DNA from: JASBTN01 sp965228805
Lineage (GTDB): Bacteria > Pseudomonadota > Alphaproteobacteria > Rhodobacterales > Rhodobacteraceae
Direction of reading: 5' to 3'
DNA length: 64,000 bases
Assembly (NCBI RefSeq): GCF_965228805.1
Contig: NZ_CBDDIE010000003.1
Location: forward strand, 620,001 to 684,000
Shown piece by piece: positions 1 to 8,245 of this stretch; the first letter of the stretch is position 1; every line of letters begins with the position of its first letter. A program made the position numbers and the translations under genes. The notes under the pieces are model-generated. The model was given only the letters and a program-made list of their open reading frames with translations. It did not search any database and had not been told where the DNA came from.

Positions 1-96
1 AAAGCTGACCTGGGCGCCCACGTCGGTGCGGCCCTTGGCGAAGCCTGCCAGTTCGGCGGAAAGATCGAAATCCTCGCTTTGCACCCGAACCGTCAT
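1..96 (-). CDS. moaE: Molybdopterin synthase catalytic subunit MoaE (N-terminal part)
   Basis: The first 32 residues (MTVRVQSEDFDLSAELAG...) of MoaE are visible; the gene runs off the left edge of the window. MoaE is the large subunit of molybdopterin synthase and, with thiocarboxylated MoaD, converts cyclic pyranopterin monophosphate to molybdopterin in the cytoplasm. The ATG lies one base after the moaD stop codon, so the two are very probably cotranscribed and translated in a 1:1 ratio. The assignment rests on the short N-terminus and on the adjacent moaD. The rest of the protein cannot be seen. Confidence 0.8.
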   Translation of the reverse strand, partial: MTVRVQSEDFDLSAELAGFAKGRTDVGAQVSF

Positions 97-97
97 C

Positions 98-352
98 TTA
101 TCCCCCGGTCATCGGCGGGAAGAAGGCGACCTCGCGCACCCCGTCGAGCGGCGCGTCGAAATCGGAGAGCTCCTGGTCCAGCGCCACGCGCAGGGCGGAC
201 AGATCCTGAAAGGCAACGGCATAGCGGTCTTCACGCGCGCGCAGCTCTTCGACAAGCTCGCTCACCGTGGCAGCCTGGGTTTCGACCCGTTCGCGCGGCT
301 CGCCGATACGTTCGCGCACCCAGGCGAAATACATGACATCAAGCATCTGCAT
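98..352 (-). CDS. moaD: Molybdopterin synthase sulfur-carrier subunit MoaD
   Basis: An 84-residue ubiquitin-fold protein ending in Gly83-Gly84. This C-terminal GG is adenylylated and thiocarboxylated to supply sulfur for molybdopterin. Length and the terminal GG fit MoaD. The start codon has a good AGGAGA Shine-Dalgarno, and the ORF overlaps the 3' end of pgsA by 14 nt. That suggests one transcript pgsA-moaD-moaE, an arrangement known from Rhodobacterales. A thiamine-type sulfur carrier (ThiS) is less likely given the moaE partner. Confidence 0.93.
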   Translation of the reverse strand: MQMLDVMYFAWVRERIGEPRERVETQAATVSELVEELRAREDRYAVAFQDLSALRVALDQELSDFDAPLDGVREVAFFPPMTGG

Positions 353-1013
353 TCTCCTCTCGCAGGAAGGGCATGGCCTTGCGGAAATAGTCCCAGCCGG
401 TAATCACGGTCAGCACGCCGGCGATCCACAGGAGGGTCACGCCAATCCAGGTCGACCATGTCCAAGCGGTCTGGAAGTACCGCAGCCCGGACTCGTCGGC
501 AACGCGACCTTCCAGCACATCCAGGATCATGGTGTCATCCATGCCGTGGATCCGGTCATAGAAGGAATGTTCGAAGATCCCGGTCGAAAACAGCACTGCA
601 ATCGCCACCATCTGCACCGTGGTCTTCCACTTGGCCAGGTTCGTGACCTTCAGCGCACGCGCCTTATCGCCCAGCGTCTCGCGCAGGCCCGATACGAAGA
701 CCTCGCGGTAGATGATCAGGGCCGAGGGCAACAGAATCCAGGGCGTGACCCCGGCATAGCCGTTGATCACCAGCAGGGCTATCAGAACCATTGCCTTGTC
801 GGCAATCGGGTCCATCGCCGCACCGAACAGGCTTTCAAGTTTCCAGGCGCGGGCCAGATAGCCATCCAGATAGTCGGTGATCGAGGCCACGATGAACAGG
901 ATCATCGCGTACCAATCGGCCCAGGGGCGGGCGAAATAGAGAAACATGATGGGGACCAGAGGCGCGGCGACCAGCCGGGCGACGGTCAGGATATTGGGCA
1001 GGGTCCATCTCAT
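339..1013 (-). CDS. pgsA: CDP-diacylglycerol--glycerol-3-phosphate 3-phosphatidyltransferase
   Basis: A 224-residue multi-pass inner-membrane enzyme that makes phosphatidylglycerol phosphate from CDP-diacylglycerol and glycerol-3-phosphate, the committed step to phosphatidylglycerol. The CDP-alcohol phosphotransferase signature is complete: D47-x2-D50-G51-x2-A54-R55, then G64, D68 and D72. The start at MRWTLPNILT matches the family N-terminus. An in-frame ATG four codons upstream (1025) is a possible alternative, and a longer extension toward 1127 looks unlike protein. The gene lies 110 nt downstream of uvrC and overlaps moaD at its 3' end. Confidence 0.93.
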   Translation of the reverse strand: MRWTLPNILTVARLVAAPLVPIMFLYFARPWADWYAMILFIVASITDYLDGYLARAWKLESLFGAAMDPIADKAMVLIALLVINGYAGVTPWILLPSALIIYREVFVSGLRETLGDKARALKVTNLAKWKTTVQMVAIAVLFSTGIFEHSFYDRIHGMDDTMILDVLEGRVADESGLRYFQTAWTWSTWIGVTLLWIAGVLTVITGWDYFRKAMPFLREENADA

Positions 1014-1123
1014 GTGTTGATCCATAGCCTGTTGGTGCGGGGAGGGGAAGGTGTTGTCGGGCCTCACACGCAACGTCCATTGCGCACAGGCGAAGATGCG
1101 GTCACGGCCCTCCCGGCCTTCCC

Positions 1124-2998
1124 TCACCCCTCCCGAAAATGGTCATAGATCTTCTGCGCCAGCGCCGCCGAGACCCCGTCCACCGCCTTCAGATCCTCAA
1201 GCCCCGCCCGGGTCACCGCCTTGGCCGATCCGAAATGGGACAAGAGCGCCCGTTTGCGGGCCGCCCCCACGCCGGGCACCTCGTCCAGCGGGTTGGCCAT
1301 GTTGGACTTGGCGCGCTTGGCGCGGTGGGTGCCGATGGCAAAGCGATGCGCCTCGTCGCGCATGCGCTGGACGAAGTAGAGCACCGGGTCATTGCGTTTC
1401 AGCGCGAAGGGCCGTTCCCCGCGACGGTGGAACTCCTCTTTCCCGTGGTCGCGATCCACGCCCTTGGCCACACCGACCATGGCGATGTCCTCGACCCCCA
1501 GGTCCTCCATGATCTCGGCCACGGCACTGACCTGCCCCGCACCGCCATCGATCAACAGAAGGTCCGGCCAATGCCCCTGTTCGCGGTCGGGGTCTTCCTT
1601 CAACAGTCGCTTGAAGCGGCGGGTCAGCACCTCTTTCATCATGCCGAAGTCGTCGCCCGGCACCAGGTCCTCGCCCTTGATGTTGAACTTGCGGTACTGG
1701 CTTTTCTCGAACCCCTCGGGCCCGGCGACGATCATGCCGCCGACGGCGTTGGTGCCCTGGATATGCGAGTTGTCATAGACCTCGATCCGCTTGGGCGGCT
1801 CGTCCAGATCAAAGGCCTCGGCCAGCCCGGCCAGCAGGCGGGTCTGGGTCGCGGTTTCAGCCATTTTGCGCCCCAGGCTTTCGCGCGCATTGCGTTGGGC
1901 GCCCGCGACCAGTTCGCTTTTCTCTCCGCGCAGAGGCACCGCCAGCTCGACCTTGCGCCCGGCCTTCTCGGACAGGGCCTCCGCCATCAGGTCATGGTCA
2001 TCCAGAGGGTCCGAGAGCAGGATCAGCTTCGGTGGATCCTTCTGGTCGTAAAACTGCCCGACGAAAGCCTGCAGCACCTCACCCGGCCCGGCACCCGCCC
2101 CCGTACGTGGATAGAAATCGCGGTTGCCCCAGTTCTGATTGGCCCGGATGAAGAAGATCTGCACGCAGGCCTGGCCGCCCTCCATGTGCAGGGCAATCAC
2201 ATCCGCCTCGGAGACCCCGCGCGGGTTGATCCCCTGGGCCTGCTGCACCTGGGTCAGCGCCTTGATCCGGTCGCGCAAGACGGCGGCACGTTCGAACTCC
2301 ATCGCCTCGGAGGCCGCCTGCATTTCGGCCGCCAGATGCTCCTGCACCTTGGTCGAACGGCCGGTCAGGAAGTTTGTCGCATCGGTGACCAGCGCGCCGT
2401 AGTCCTCCGCGCTGACCCGATCCACACAAGGCCCCGCACAGCGCTTGATCTGATAGAGCAGACAGGGGCGCGTGCGGCTTTCGAACATCGCGTCCGTGCA
2501 GTTGCGCAGCAGGAACACCTTCTGCAACTGATTGAGCGTGCGATTCACCGCATCGGCGCTGGCGAAGGGCCCGTAATAGGCCCCCTTCTCCTTCTTCGCG
2601 CCGCGGTGCTTCTTGATCTGTGGAAACGCGTGCCCCGTGACCAGGATATTCGGAAAGCTCTTATCGTCGCGCAGGAGCACGTTGAAATGCGGCTTGAGCT
2701 GCTTGATCAGGTTCTGTTCAAGCAGCAGCGCCTCTGTCTCTGTCCGCGTAGTGAGGAACATCATGGAGGCGGTCTGGCTGATCATCCGCGCGATCCGCGC
2801 CGTATGCCCGGTGGGCTTGGCATAATTCGCCACACGTTTCTTCAGGCTGCGCGCCTTGCCGACATAGAGCACCCGCCCTTGCTCATCCAGCATGCGGTAG
2901 ACCCCGGGCGAGCCATCAAGCCGCTTCAGATAGTCGGCAATCACCGCGTGCCCCTTCGGGGTCGGTGACGTGTTCGCGCTATCGTTGTCGTGGCTCAT
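1124..2998 (-). CDS. uvrC: UvrABC excinuclease subunit C
   Basis: A 624-residue nucleotide excision repair nuclease. The N-terminal GIY-YIG-type domain is present (G32-V-Y34 and Y45-V-G47). It is followed by a four-cysteine cluster with spacing C-x11-C-x7-C-x3-C, the spacing of the proposed iron-sulfur site in E. coli UvrC. A UVR motif (EFERAAVLRDRI) binds UvrB, then come the RNase H-like UvrC domain and a C-terminal helix-hairpin-helix pair (DEVPGVGAARKRALL...). It makes both incisions around a lesion. Length is normal for the family. The gene is followed by pgsA-moaD-moaE on the same strand. Confidence 0.97.
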   Translation of the reverse strand: MSHDNDSANTSPTPKGHAVIADYLKRLDGSPGVYRMLDEQGRVLYVGKARSLKKRVANYAKPTGHTARIARMISQTASMMFLTTRTETEALLLEQNLIKQLKPHFNVLLRDDKSFPNILVTGHAFPQIKKHRGAKKEKGAYYGPFASADAVNRTLNQLQKVFLLRNCTDAMFESRTRPCLLYQIKRCAGPCVDRVSAEDYGALVTDATNFLTGRSTKVQEHLAAEMQAASEAMEFERAAVLRDRIKALTQVQQAQGINPRGVSEADVIALHMEGGQACVQIFFIRANQNWGNRDFYPRTGAGAGPGEVLQAFVGQFYDQKDPPKLILLSDPLDDHDLMAEALSEKAGRKVELAVPLRGEKSELVAGAQRNARESLGRKMAETATQTRLLAGLAEAFDLDEPPKRIEVYDNSHIQGTNAVGGMIVAGPEGFEKSQYRKFNIKGEDLVPGDDFGMMKEVLTRRFKRLLKEDPDREQGHWPDLLLIDGGAGQVSAVAEIMEDLGVEDIAMVGVAKGVDRDHGKEEFHRRGERPFALKRNDPVLYFVQRMRDEAHRFAIGTHRAKRAKSNMANPLDEVPGVGAARKRALLSHFGSAKAVTRAGLEDLKAVDGVSAALAQKIYDHFREG

Positions 2999-3309
2999 TT
3001 TGGCTCCCGTGCGATTCTCTCTTCGGGCTGCAACGGCCCCTGCTTCGTTTCAAGTAAAAACATGCCCACAGCTTCTGTGGATAACTCTGAGGATAGCATT
3101 TGCCCAGCGCGGATTCTTCCTTGTTTTCGGCCTCGTTCATCGAATTGCCTAATTTTTAGGCACCAAATCAAGCTGTTGATTTTAAACGGAAGTTTTACTA
3201 ATTATTTGTAAACTCATGAAAACATTGCGAAAATTCGGCAGCCAAATTATTCCGAACTGAACAGGTGTACAAGTTGCCGCAGGGTCCCCCGAATTGGTGG
3301 GGTGATCGG
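2999..3309. other. Non-coding AT-richer spacer with a small palindrome
   Basis: 311 bases between the uvrC start and the end of the SDR gene, clearly richer in A/T than the surrounding DNA. It must hold the uvrC promoter and the SDR terminator. One perfect inverted repeat, GCCTAA-TTT-TTAGGC, lies at 3147-3161. A C-run/G-run pair near 3286-3301 may be part of the SDR terminator. No protein-like ORF is convincing here, and no tRNA or known riboswitch is recognised. Confidence 0.6.
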
Positions 3310-4086
3310 TCAGTCGAATCCGAGGATATCGGGAGTTTTCCACCCCAGATGTTGCCCGCCATCGGTGGCCAGCAACTGCCCCGTTACACCCGGAGCGTGC
3401 AACAGGTAGGACAGAGCTGCGGTAATGTCCTCGGGGTTTGAGCCGCGGCCCAGTACGGTGTTCGCCCGCTGACGTGCAAAATGGCTCTCTGACTGGCGCG
3501 ATCCGATCATGGTCGGACCCGGCGCGATGGCATTGACGCGGATGCGCGGGGCCAGCGCCTGAGCCGCCGTCTGGGTCAGCGCCCAAAGGCCCATCTTGGC
3601 GATTGTATAGGTGGCAAACTCGGGCGTGAGCTTCTTGACCCGCTGGTCGAGCATGTTGACCACCAGCCCGGTGGCAATCGGTTCGCCGCGCGCGTCCACC
3701 CCAGCCTCGGGTGCCTGGTCGGCGAAGGCCTGGGTCAGGAAGAAGGGTGCGCGCAGGTTCGAATTGATGTGGCGGTCCCAGCTTTCGGCCGTCGCGGTGT
3801 CCAGCCGGTCATACTCGAAAACCGAGGCGTTGTTCACCAGCACCGTCAGCGGCCCGCCCAGGGCGCGCATGGCCTCGGGCACCAGGCGGTCGACATCCGC
3901 AGCGTTCAGCAAATCGCCTTGAAGGGTACAAGCGGCGCACCCAAGGTCACGCACCTGTCGGGCGGTCTCCTCGGCGCCGTCCGCCGATGTTGCGTAATGC
4001 ACCGCCACATCGTAGCCGTGGCGCGCCAGCTCCAGCGCCATAGCCCGGCCCAGCCGCGCGCCCGCTCCTGTCACCAAGGCTCGCAT
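3310..4086 (-). CDS. SDR-family oxidoreductase, pteridine reductase (FolM/PTR1)-like
   Basis: A 258-residue Rossmann-fold reductase. The cofactor motif is T6-G-x3-R11-x-G13, the TGxxxRxG variant seen in pteridine reductases, not the usual TGxxxGxG. NNA is at 85-87, and Tyr160-x3-Lys164 is the catalytic pair. The usual catalytic Ser is replaced by Asp147, exactly 13 residues before Tyr160, as in PTR1 (Asp-Tyr-Lys). A dihydropteridine or dihydromonapterin reductase role is therefore likely, although the substrate is inferred. The start ATG is 3 nt downstream of the antiporter stop codon, so cotranscription with it is likely. Confidence 0.8.
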   Translation of the reverse strand: MRALVTGAGARLGRAMALELARHGYDVAVHYATSADGAEETARQVRDLGCAACTLQGDLLNAADVDRLVPEAMRALGGPLTVLVNNASVFEYDRLDTATAESWDRHINSNLRAPFFLTQAFADQAPEAGVDARGEPIATGLVVNMLDQRVKKLTPEFATYTIAKMGLWALTQTAAQALAPRIRVNAIAPGPTMIGSRQSESHFARQRANTVLGRGSNPEDITAALSYLLHAPGVTGQLLATDGGQHLGWKTPDILGFD

Positions 4087-4089
4087 GGG

Positions 4090-5055
4090 TCAGCCTTTCA
4101 GAACCATCAGAACATAGACGACATATAGCACCGACAGGGCGATGCCCCAACCTCGGCCCATGTGCCATTTCATGAAGACGAAGGGGAACAGCAGCAGCGA
4201 GGCCCCCAGCATGACCCAGATATCGAATTGCAGGATACCGGGTTCGACCGGGATCGGGCCCACCAGGCTGGCGACACCGATAATGGCCAGCAGGTTGAAC
4301 ATGTTCGACCCAATCACATTGCCCATCGCCACCTCGGCCTGGTTGCGCAGCGCGGCCATTACAGTGGTGGCCAGTTCCGGCAGCGAAGTGCCCAGCGCCA
4401 CCAGCGTAAGTCCGATCACCGTCTCGGACACGCCGAAATGACGCGCAATATTGGTCGAGGCATCGACGAGCAGATCGGCGCCCAGGGGCAGGCCGATGAG
4501 GCCCAGAAGCAGGAACAGGCCAACCTTCCACCAGGGCATATCGGGATCGGCGCCTTCGACCTCGGTGTCTTCCTCGGTCTCTTCCTCGATCCCTGCGACC
4601 ACGGCGCGCCGGTGGGCCAGCGCCACCCGGAAGGCCGAGCTGAGCATCAAACCGAGCGCCGCCAGCAGCACCAGCCCCTGCACCCAGGTGATCACACCAT
4701 TGAAGGCGAGGAATAGAAACAGGAACGACGCCCCCATCATTTGGATGTAGCTCTTGCGCGTGTCGCAATCGCCGGTCGACAGACCGGAAATCAGCGCAGG
4801 AACACCCAGCACCAGAAGGATATTCGCGGTGTTCGAGCCGACCACGTTGCCCATGGCCAGCCCCGCCACCCCTTCGTGGATCGCCTGAATGGAAATCAGC
4901 AACTCCGGCGCCGAGGTGCCGAAGGCGACGATGGTCAGGGACACGATCAGCGCGGGCACGCCCAGGCGCAGCGACATGTTCACCGCACCGCGCACCAGGC
5001 TGTCGCCGGCCAAGAGCAGAATCACCAGGCCAAGGCCCGCATAGATCAGATCCAA
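4090..5055 (-). CDS. Calcium/sodium antiporter family membrane protein
   Basis: A 321-residue integral membrane protein of the Na/Ca exchanger (CaCA, YrbG-like) family with two homologous halves of about five helices each. Each half carries the alpha-repeat signature: GTSAPEL at 46-52 and GTSLPEL in the second half, each followed by a GNVxGSN motif. A strongly acidic cytoplasmic loop (GIEEETEEDTEVEG) separates the halves. The start appears to be TTG, preceded by a purine-rich GGGAAAGGG and lying 4 nt after the stop of the small upstream gene. The next ATG would remove the first helix. Ion specificity cannot be read from the sequence. Confidence 0.88.
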   Translation of the reverse strand: MDLIYAGLGLVILLLAGDSLVRGAVNMSLRLGVPALIVSLTIVAFGTSAPELLISIQAIHEGVAGLAMGNVVGSNTANILLVLGVPALISGLSTGDCDTRKSYIQMMGASFLFLFLAFNGVITWVQGLVLLAALGLMLSSAFRVALAHRRAVVAGIEEETEEDTEVEGADPDMPWWKVGLFLLLGLIGLPLGADLLVDASTNIARHFGVSETVIGLTLVALGTSLPELATTVMAALRNQAEVAMGNVIGSNMFNLLAIIGVASLVGPIPVEPGILQFDIWVMLGASLLLFPFVFMKWHMGRGWGIALSVLYVVYVLMVLKG

Positions 5056-5059
5056 GTCG

Positions 5060-5224
5060 TCAGCCCTTTCCCTGGCAGTCGCAGCTGGATTTCCCGATGC
5101 GGTAGCGTCCGCAACGGGGGCATTTCATCGCCTCGATACGTTTCTGGCCCGGAAAACGCAACTTGCCGAACATCGCAAGCACCGCCATGAAGGCCAGGAA
5201 GATCGAAACCGCCTTGAACAGCAT
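5060..5224 (-). CDS. Small membrane-anchored zinc-ribbon-like protein (54 aa)
   Basis: A 54-residue ORF packed between the S49 peptidase (its ATG is 1 nt from the peptidase stop) and the antiporter. Residues 4-20 (KAVSIFLAFMAVLAMFG) form one membrane helix. The tail carries CPRCGRYRIGKSSCDC, four cysteines in a CxxC...CxC arrangement suited to binding zinc. The tight spacing on both sides, one hydrophobic segment and a Cys motif argue for a real gene. It is not assigned to a named family. A role in assembly or regulation of the neighbouring membrane proteins is only a guess. Confidence 0.72.
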   Translation of the reverse strand: MLFKAVSIFLAFMAVLAMFGKLRFPGQKRIEAMKCPRCGRYRIGKSSCDCQGKG

Positions 5225-5225
5225 G

Positions 5226-6023
5226 TCAGAGGCCAAACCGCGCGAAACCGGCGCGGTCCTCGATGGTGGTCAGGGCCTCTTCGGCAATCGACAGGCCCAG
5301 TCGGCTGGCCAGACCACGACGCTGGCCATACATGCGGAAACGCACATCCTTGCCGAAACGGGTCTTCATCACCGGCACCAGGTGACCGACCCCGTCGGCC
5401 AGCCCGTTGTCCACAGCCCCCTGACCGATCCAGACGTCTCCGGTGAACAGGTCCTCGCCATCCGGCAGTTTGCCGCCGCGACGGGTCTTCACATGGCGGA
5501 TGAAGCTTTGATGGATCTGCTCCTGCAGCGCTTTCAGCCGCTCGACGTCCTCGGGGTTTTCCGGGCGGAACGGGTCCATCATGCTTTTCGATTTGCCGGC
5601 CGTATGCACACGGCGTTCGACACCCAGCTTCTCCAGCGCCTGCGGAAAGCCGAAGCCTGCCGAGATCACGCCGATCGAGCCTAGGATCGAGCTTTCGTCC
5701 ACGAAAATCTCATCCGCCGCACAGGCCAGCCAATAGCCGCCCGAAGCCGCCACGTCCTCGACGAAGCCGATGACGGGAATGGATTTTTCCTCGGACAGGC
5801 GCCGGATACGGGCGGCGATCAGGCTCGACTGTGCCGGGCTTCCGCCGGGGGAGTTGATCACCAGCGCCACGGCGTCCGGCTTACCCCTGCGAAAGGCGCG
5901 TTCAATGGCCGGGGCAAGCGCTGCGTCATTGAGTTGCCCACGCGCACCAGACGCGATCACGCCCTGCAGGCGAATGACCGCGACCGTCGGGGCGGATTTC
6001 ATGAAAGGGATCCAGCGTTTCAT
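5226..6023 (-). CDS. S49-family serine peptidase (SohB/SppA-like)
   Basis: A 265-residue Clp-fold serine protease of the SppA/SohB type. The oxyanion segment INSPGGS is at about 57-62, the nucleophile Ser94 lies in VAASGGYW, and the general-base lysine is probably Lys146 in TAGKSKSMMDPF. No membrane segment is seen at the N-terminus, unlike E. coli SohB or SppA, so this is a short form that may be cytoplasmic or peripheral. Likely role: cleavage of signal peptide remnants or membrane protein fragments. It heads a same-strand group with the 54-aa protein, antiporter and SDR. Confidence 0.88.
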   Translation of the reverse strand: MKRWIPFMKSAPTVAVIRLQGVIASGARGQLNDAALAPAIERAFRRGKPDAVALVINSPGGSPAQSSLIAARIRRLSEEKSIPVIGFVEDVAASGGYWLACAADEIFVDESSILGSIGVISAGFGFPQALEKLGVERRVHTAGKSKSMMDPFRPENPEDVERLKALQEQIHQSFIRHVKTRRGGKLPDGEDLFTGDVWIGQGAVDNGLADGVGHLVPVMKTRFGKDVRFRMYGQRRGLASRLGLSIAEEALTTIEDRAGFARFGL

Positions 6024-6097
6024 GGCCCCGACATAGAGGCCCGCCCCGCCGGGAACAAGAGCGGGGCGCGAATGAGTGCGGGGTTGTGACCGTTACG

Positions 6098-6859
6098 TCA
6101 GGTTCGGATCTTCCAGCCGGTGCGGAAAATCCACCAGATCGCGCCCAGACAGGCGCAGGTAAAGGCCAGAACCGCCAGCAAGGACCAGCCCACCGCCACA
6201 TCCGCCTGGCCGAAAAACGCCCAGCGGAAGCCGGACACCAGGTAGACCACCGGGTTGAACAGGGTCACCTTCTGCCAGAGCTCCGGCAGCATCGAGATCG
6301 AATAGAACGTGCCACCCAGGAAGGCCAGGGGCGTGATGATCAGCATCGGCACCAGTTGCAGCTGTTCGAACGTGTTGGCCCAGATGCCGATGATGAAGCC
6401 CAAGAGCGCAAAGTTGATACAGGTGAGCACGAGGAAGCCCAGCATCCAGACCGGGTGCTGGATCGTCAGGTCGACAAAGATCGTCGAGGTCACCAGGATG
6501 ATCAGACCGATCATCAGCGCCTTCGTCGCCGCCGCGCCGACATAACCGATCACCACCTCGATGAAGTTCACCGGCGCGGACAGGAGTTCATAGATCGAGC
6601 CCAGGAACTTCGGCATGTAGATGCCGAAGGCCGCATTGGTCACGCTCTGCGTCAGCACGGTCAGCATGATCAGCCCGGGCACGATGAAGGCGCCGTAGCT
6701 GACGCCTTCAACCTGGTCGATGCGCGAGCCGATGGCCGCACCGAAGACGATGAAGTAGAGCGAGGTGGACAGCACCGGCGAGATGATGCTCTGCGCAATC
6801 GTGCGGAAGGTGCGCGACAATTCAAAGCGATAGATGGCGGCGATGGCGTTCCAGTTCAT
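6098..6859 (-). CDS. ABC-2 type transporter permease
   Basis: A 253-residue permease with about six transmembrane helices and the ABC-2 membrane-domain layout. Motifs typical of the family include SLYFIVFG and a conserved LGGTFYSI segment before the last helices. It starts at MNWNAIAAIYRF, and this ATG overlaps the TGA stop of the ATPase gene (ATGA), so translation is coupled. With that ATPase it forms an exporter of the YadG/YadH or NodI/NodJ general type. The substrate is unknown. Confidence 0.9.
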   Translation of the reverse strand: MNWNAIAAIYRFELSRTFRTIAQSIISPVLSTSLYFIVFGAAIGSRIDQVEGVSYGAFIVPGLIMLTVLTQSVTNAAFGIYMPKFLGSIYELLSAPVNFIEVVIGYVGAAATKALMIGLIILVTSTIFVDLTIQHPVWMLGFLVLTCINFALLGFIIGIWANTFEQLQLVPMLIITPLAFLGGTFYSISMLPELWQKVTLFNPVVYLVSGFRWAFFGQADVAVGWSLLAVLAFTCACLGAIWWIFRTGWKIRT

Positions 6860-7782
6860 TGGGCGTCCTCCGTCACGAGGGTCACGAAGATCTCCTCCAA
6901 AGAGCTTTGCGAGGTGTCGAGGTCGATCATCTTCAGACCCGCCGCGGCGACGTCCGACAACAGGCGAGTAATGCCGGTGCGGTCGGCCCCGCTGTCGAAA
7001 TGGTAGATCAACCCACCGGCTTCGGTCAGCTCCAGCGGGTGGTGGGACAGGCAGTCGGGAATGCCTGTCAGCGGCTCGGACAGGTCCAGGCGCAGCTGTT
7101 TCTGGCCCATGCGGCGCATCAGGGCATCCTTTTCCTCGACCAACAGCAGTTCGCCATTGTTGATCACGCCGATCCGGTCGGCGATGGCCTCGGCCTCTTC
7201 GATGTAATGGGTGGTCAGGATGATGGTGACGCCATCCTGGCGCAGGGTCTCGACGATCTCCCACATGTCCTTGCGCAGCTCGACATCCACGCCGGCGGTG
7301 GGTTCGTCCAGGAACAGGATGCGCGGGTCATGTGACAGCGCCTTGGCGATCAACACGCGGCGTTTCATGCCGCCCGACAGCGCGCGGATGCGCTCGTTGC
7401 GTTTGTCCCAGAGGCTGAGCTGGCGCAGGATGCGTTCGATCGCGGCCGGGTCGCGCGGTTTGCCGAAGAGCCCGCGCGAGAAGGTTACGGTGTTCAGCAC
7501 CGTCTCGAACGGTTCCAGCGCGATCTCCTGCGGCACCAGGCCGATCATGCGGCGCGCTGCGCGAAACTCGTCCTGGATGTCATGCCCGCCCACGGTGATC
7601 TTGCCCGAGCTCGGCATGGTGATGCCGCAGATGATCGAGATCATCGTCGTCTTGCCCGCGCCATTTGGGCCCAGCAGCGCCAGGATCTCACCTTCCTCGA
7701 TGTCCAGCGACACGCCCTTCAGCGCTTCAAAGCCGCCCTCATAGGTCTTGGTCAGATCGGAAATGGACAGGATGGCTGCCAT
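6856..7782 (-). CDS. ABC transporter ATP-binding protein (ABC-2 exporter)
   Basis: A 308-residue ATPase with Walker A GPNGAGKTT at 38-46, a Q-loop, the signature LSGGMKRRV, Walker B ILFLDEPTAGVD and an H-loop TTHYIEEAE. The C-terminal about 80 residues form the extension common in drug or polysaccharide ABC-2 exporters (CcmA/YadG type). The start at MAAILSISDLTKTYEG is supported by GAGGCGA 8 nt upstream; the longer frame toward 8145 is low-complexity and not credible. It is the first gene of a two-gene operon with the permease. The promoter lies in the hairpin-rich spacer 7783-8245. Confidence 0.93.
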   Translation of the reverse strand: MAAILSISDLTKTYEGGFEALKGVSLDIEEGEILALLGPNGAGKTTMISIICGITMPSSGKITVGGHDIQDEFRAARRMIGLVPQEIALEPFETVLNTVTFSRGLFGKPRDPAAIERILRQLSLWDKRNERIRALSGGMKRRVLIAKALSHDPRILFLDEPTAGVDVELRKDMWEIVETLRQDGVTIILTTHYIEEAEAIADRIGVINNGELLLVEEKDALMRRMGQKQLRLDLSEPLTGIPDCLSHHPLELTEAGGLIYHFDSGADRTGITRLLSDVAAAGLKMIDLDTSQSSLEEIFVTLVTEDAQ

Positions 7783-8245
7783 GAAGTCGCCTCGCGAATG
7801 CACCGTTTTCACAAGCTGCGCAGGGTAGCGCAAACGGGGCCGAGGGCAAGGGGGGCTGGTGACAGGGGGTGTCAGCAGGGGCGCACAGGGGCTGTGCGAC
7901 GTGAAACAGCGGAGCCGCGCCAAGGCGCGGCGCATAACCAGGCCCCGGTCCTCGGCTGGCGCCTGCGGGCCGGGCCCGGCTGGCGTCTGGCCGCACGGGT
8001 ATCGCCCCCGGCGCGGCGGGGTGGGGTGGCATCCGGGCCGGGCTGGGCGTAACGCCGCAAAGGGTGGGAGCCGGGCCGGGGGCGATGTCCACCCGTCAAG
8101 CCGCCTGCGCTTTTGTGCTAATATGCCCCTTGGCACCTGATACAAATCAACGCGCCCGTCCTTTCAAGGCCTTAGCCTTGCCTCATTACCGGTTCGCCGG
8201 GGCCCTTCCCCCGTGGCGAATCAGCCAGACAGGAAAGGGAACCCC
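7783..8245. other. Hairpin-rich non-coding spacer between divergent genes
   Basis: 463 bases between the divergent ABC operon and the EF-G-like gene. Several perfect inverted repeats are visible: CGCACAG/CTGTGCG at 7882-7898, GCCGCGCC/GGCGCGGC at 7914-7931, and a long nested structure at 7995-8096. In that structure ACGGGT (7995-8000) pairs with ACCCGT (8091-8096), ATCGCCCCCGG (8001-8011) with CCGGGGGCGAT (8076-8086), and GCGGCG (8013-8018) with CGCCGC (8053-8058). G-runs lie at 7836-7891. A TAATAT near 8120 may be a -10 element for the GTPase gene. Reading frames here are low-complexity and I do not accept them as genes. The structure could be a leader, an sRNA or an intergenic repeat. Confidence 0.6.

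Noticed and set aside
1139..2968. A 609-codon open frame on the plus strand, antisense to uvrC
   Set aside because: Long antisense frames are common in GC-rich genes because of third-position GC. The translation has no domain-like features and uvrC is unmistakable on the other strand.
7836..7891. G-run series that might form a G-quadruplex
   Set aside because: Six G-runs are present, but two loops are 8-9 nt, longer than usual, and the nearby inverted repeats explain the region better.
7739..8092. Minus-strand open frame rich in Pro, Ala and Gly between the ABC and EF-G-like genes
   Set aside because: Low-complexity product, overlaps the ABC ATPase start in another frame, no ribosome site; the base pairing suggests non-coding DNA.
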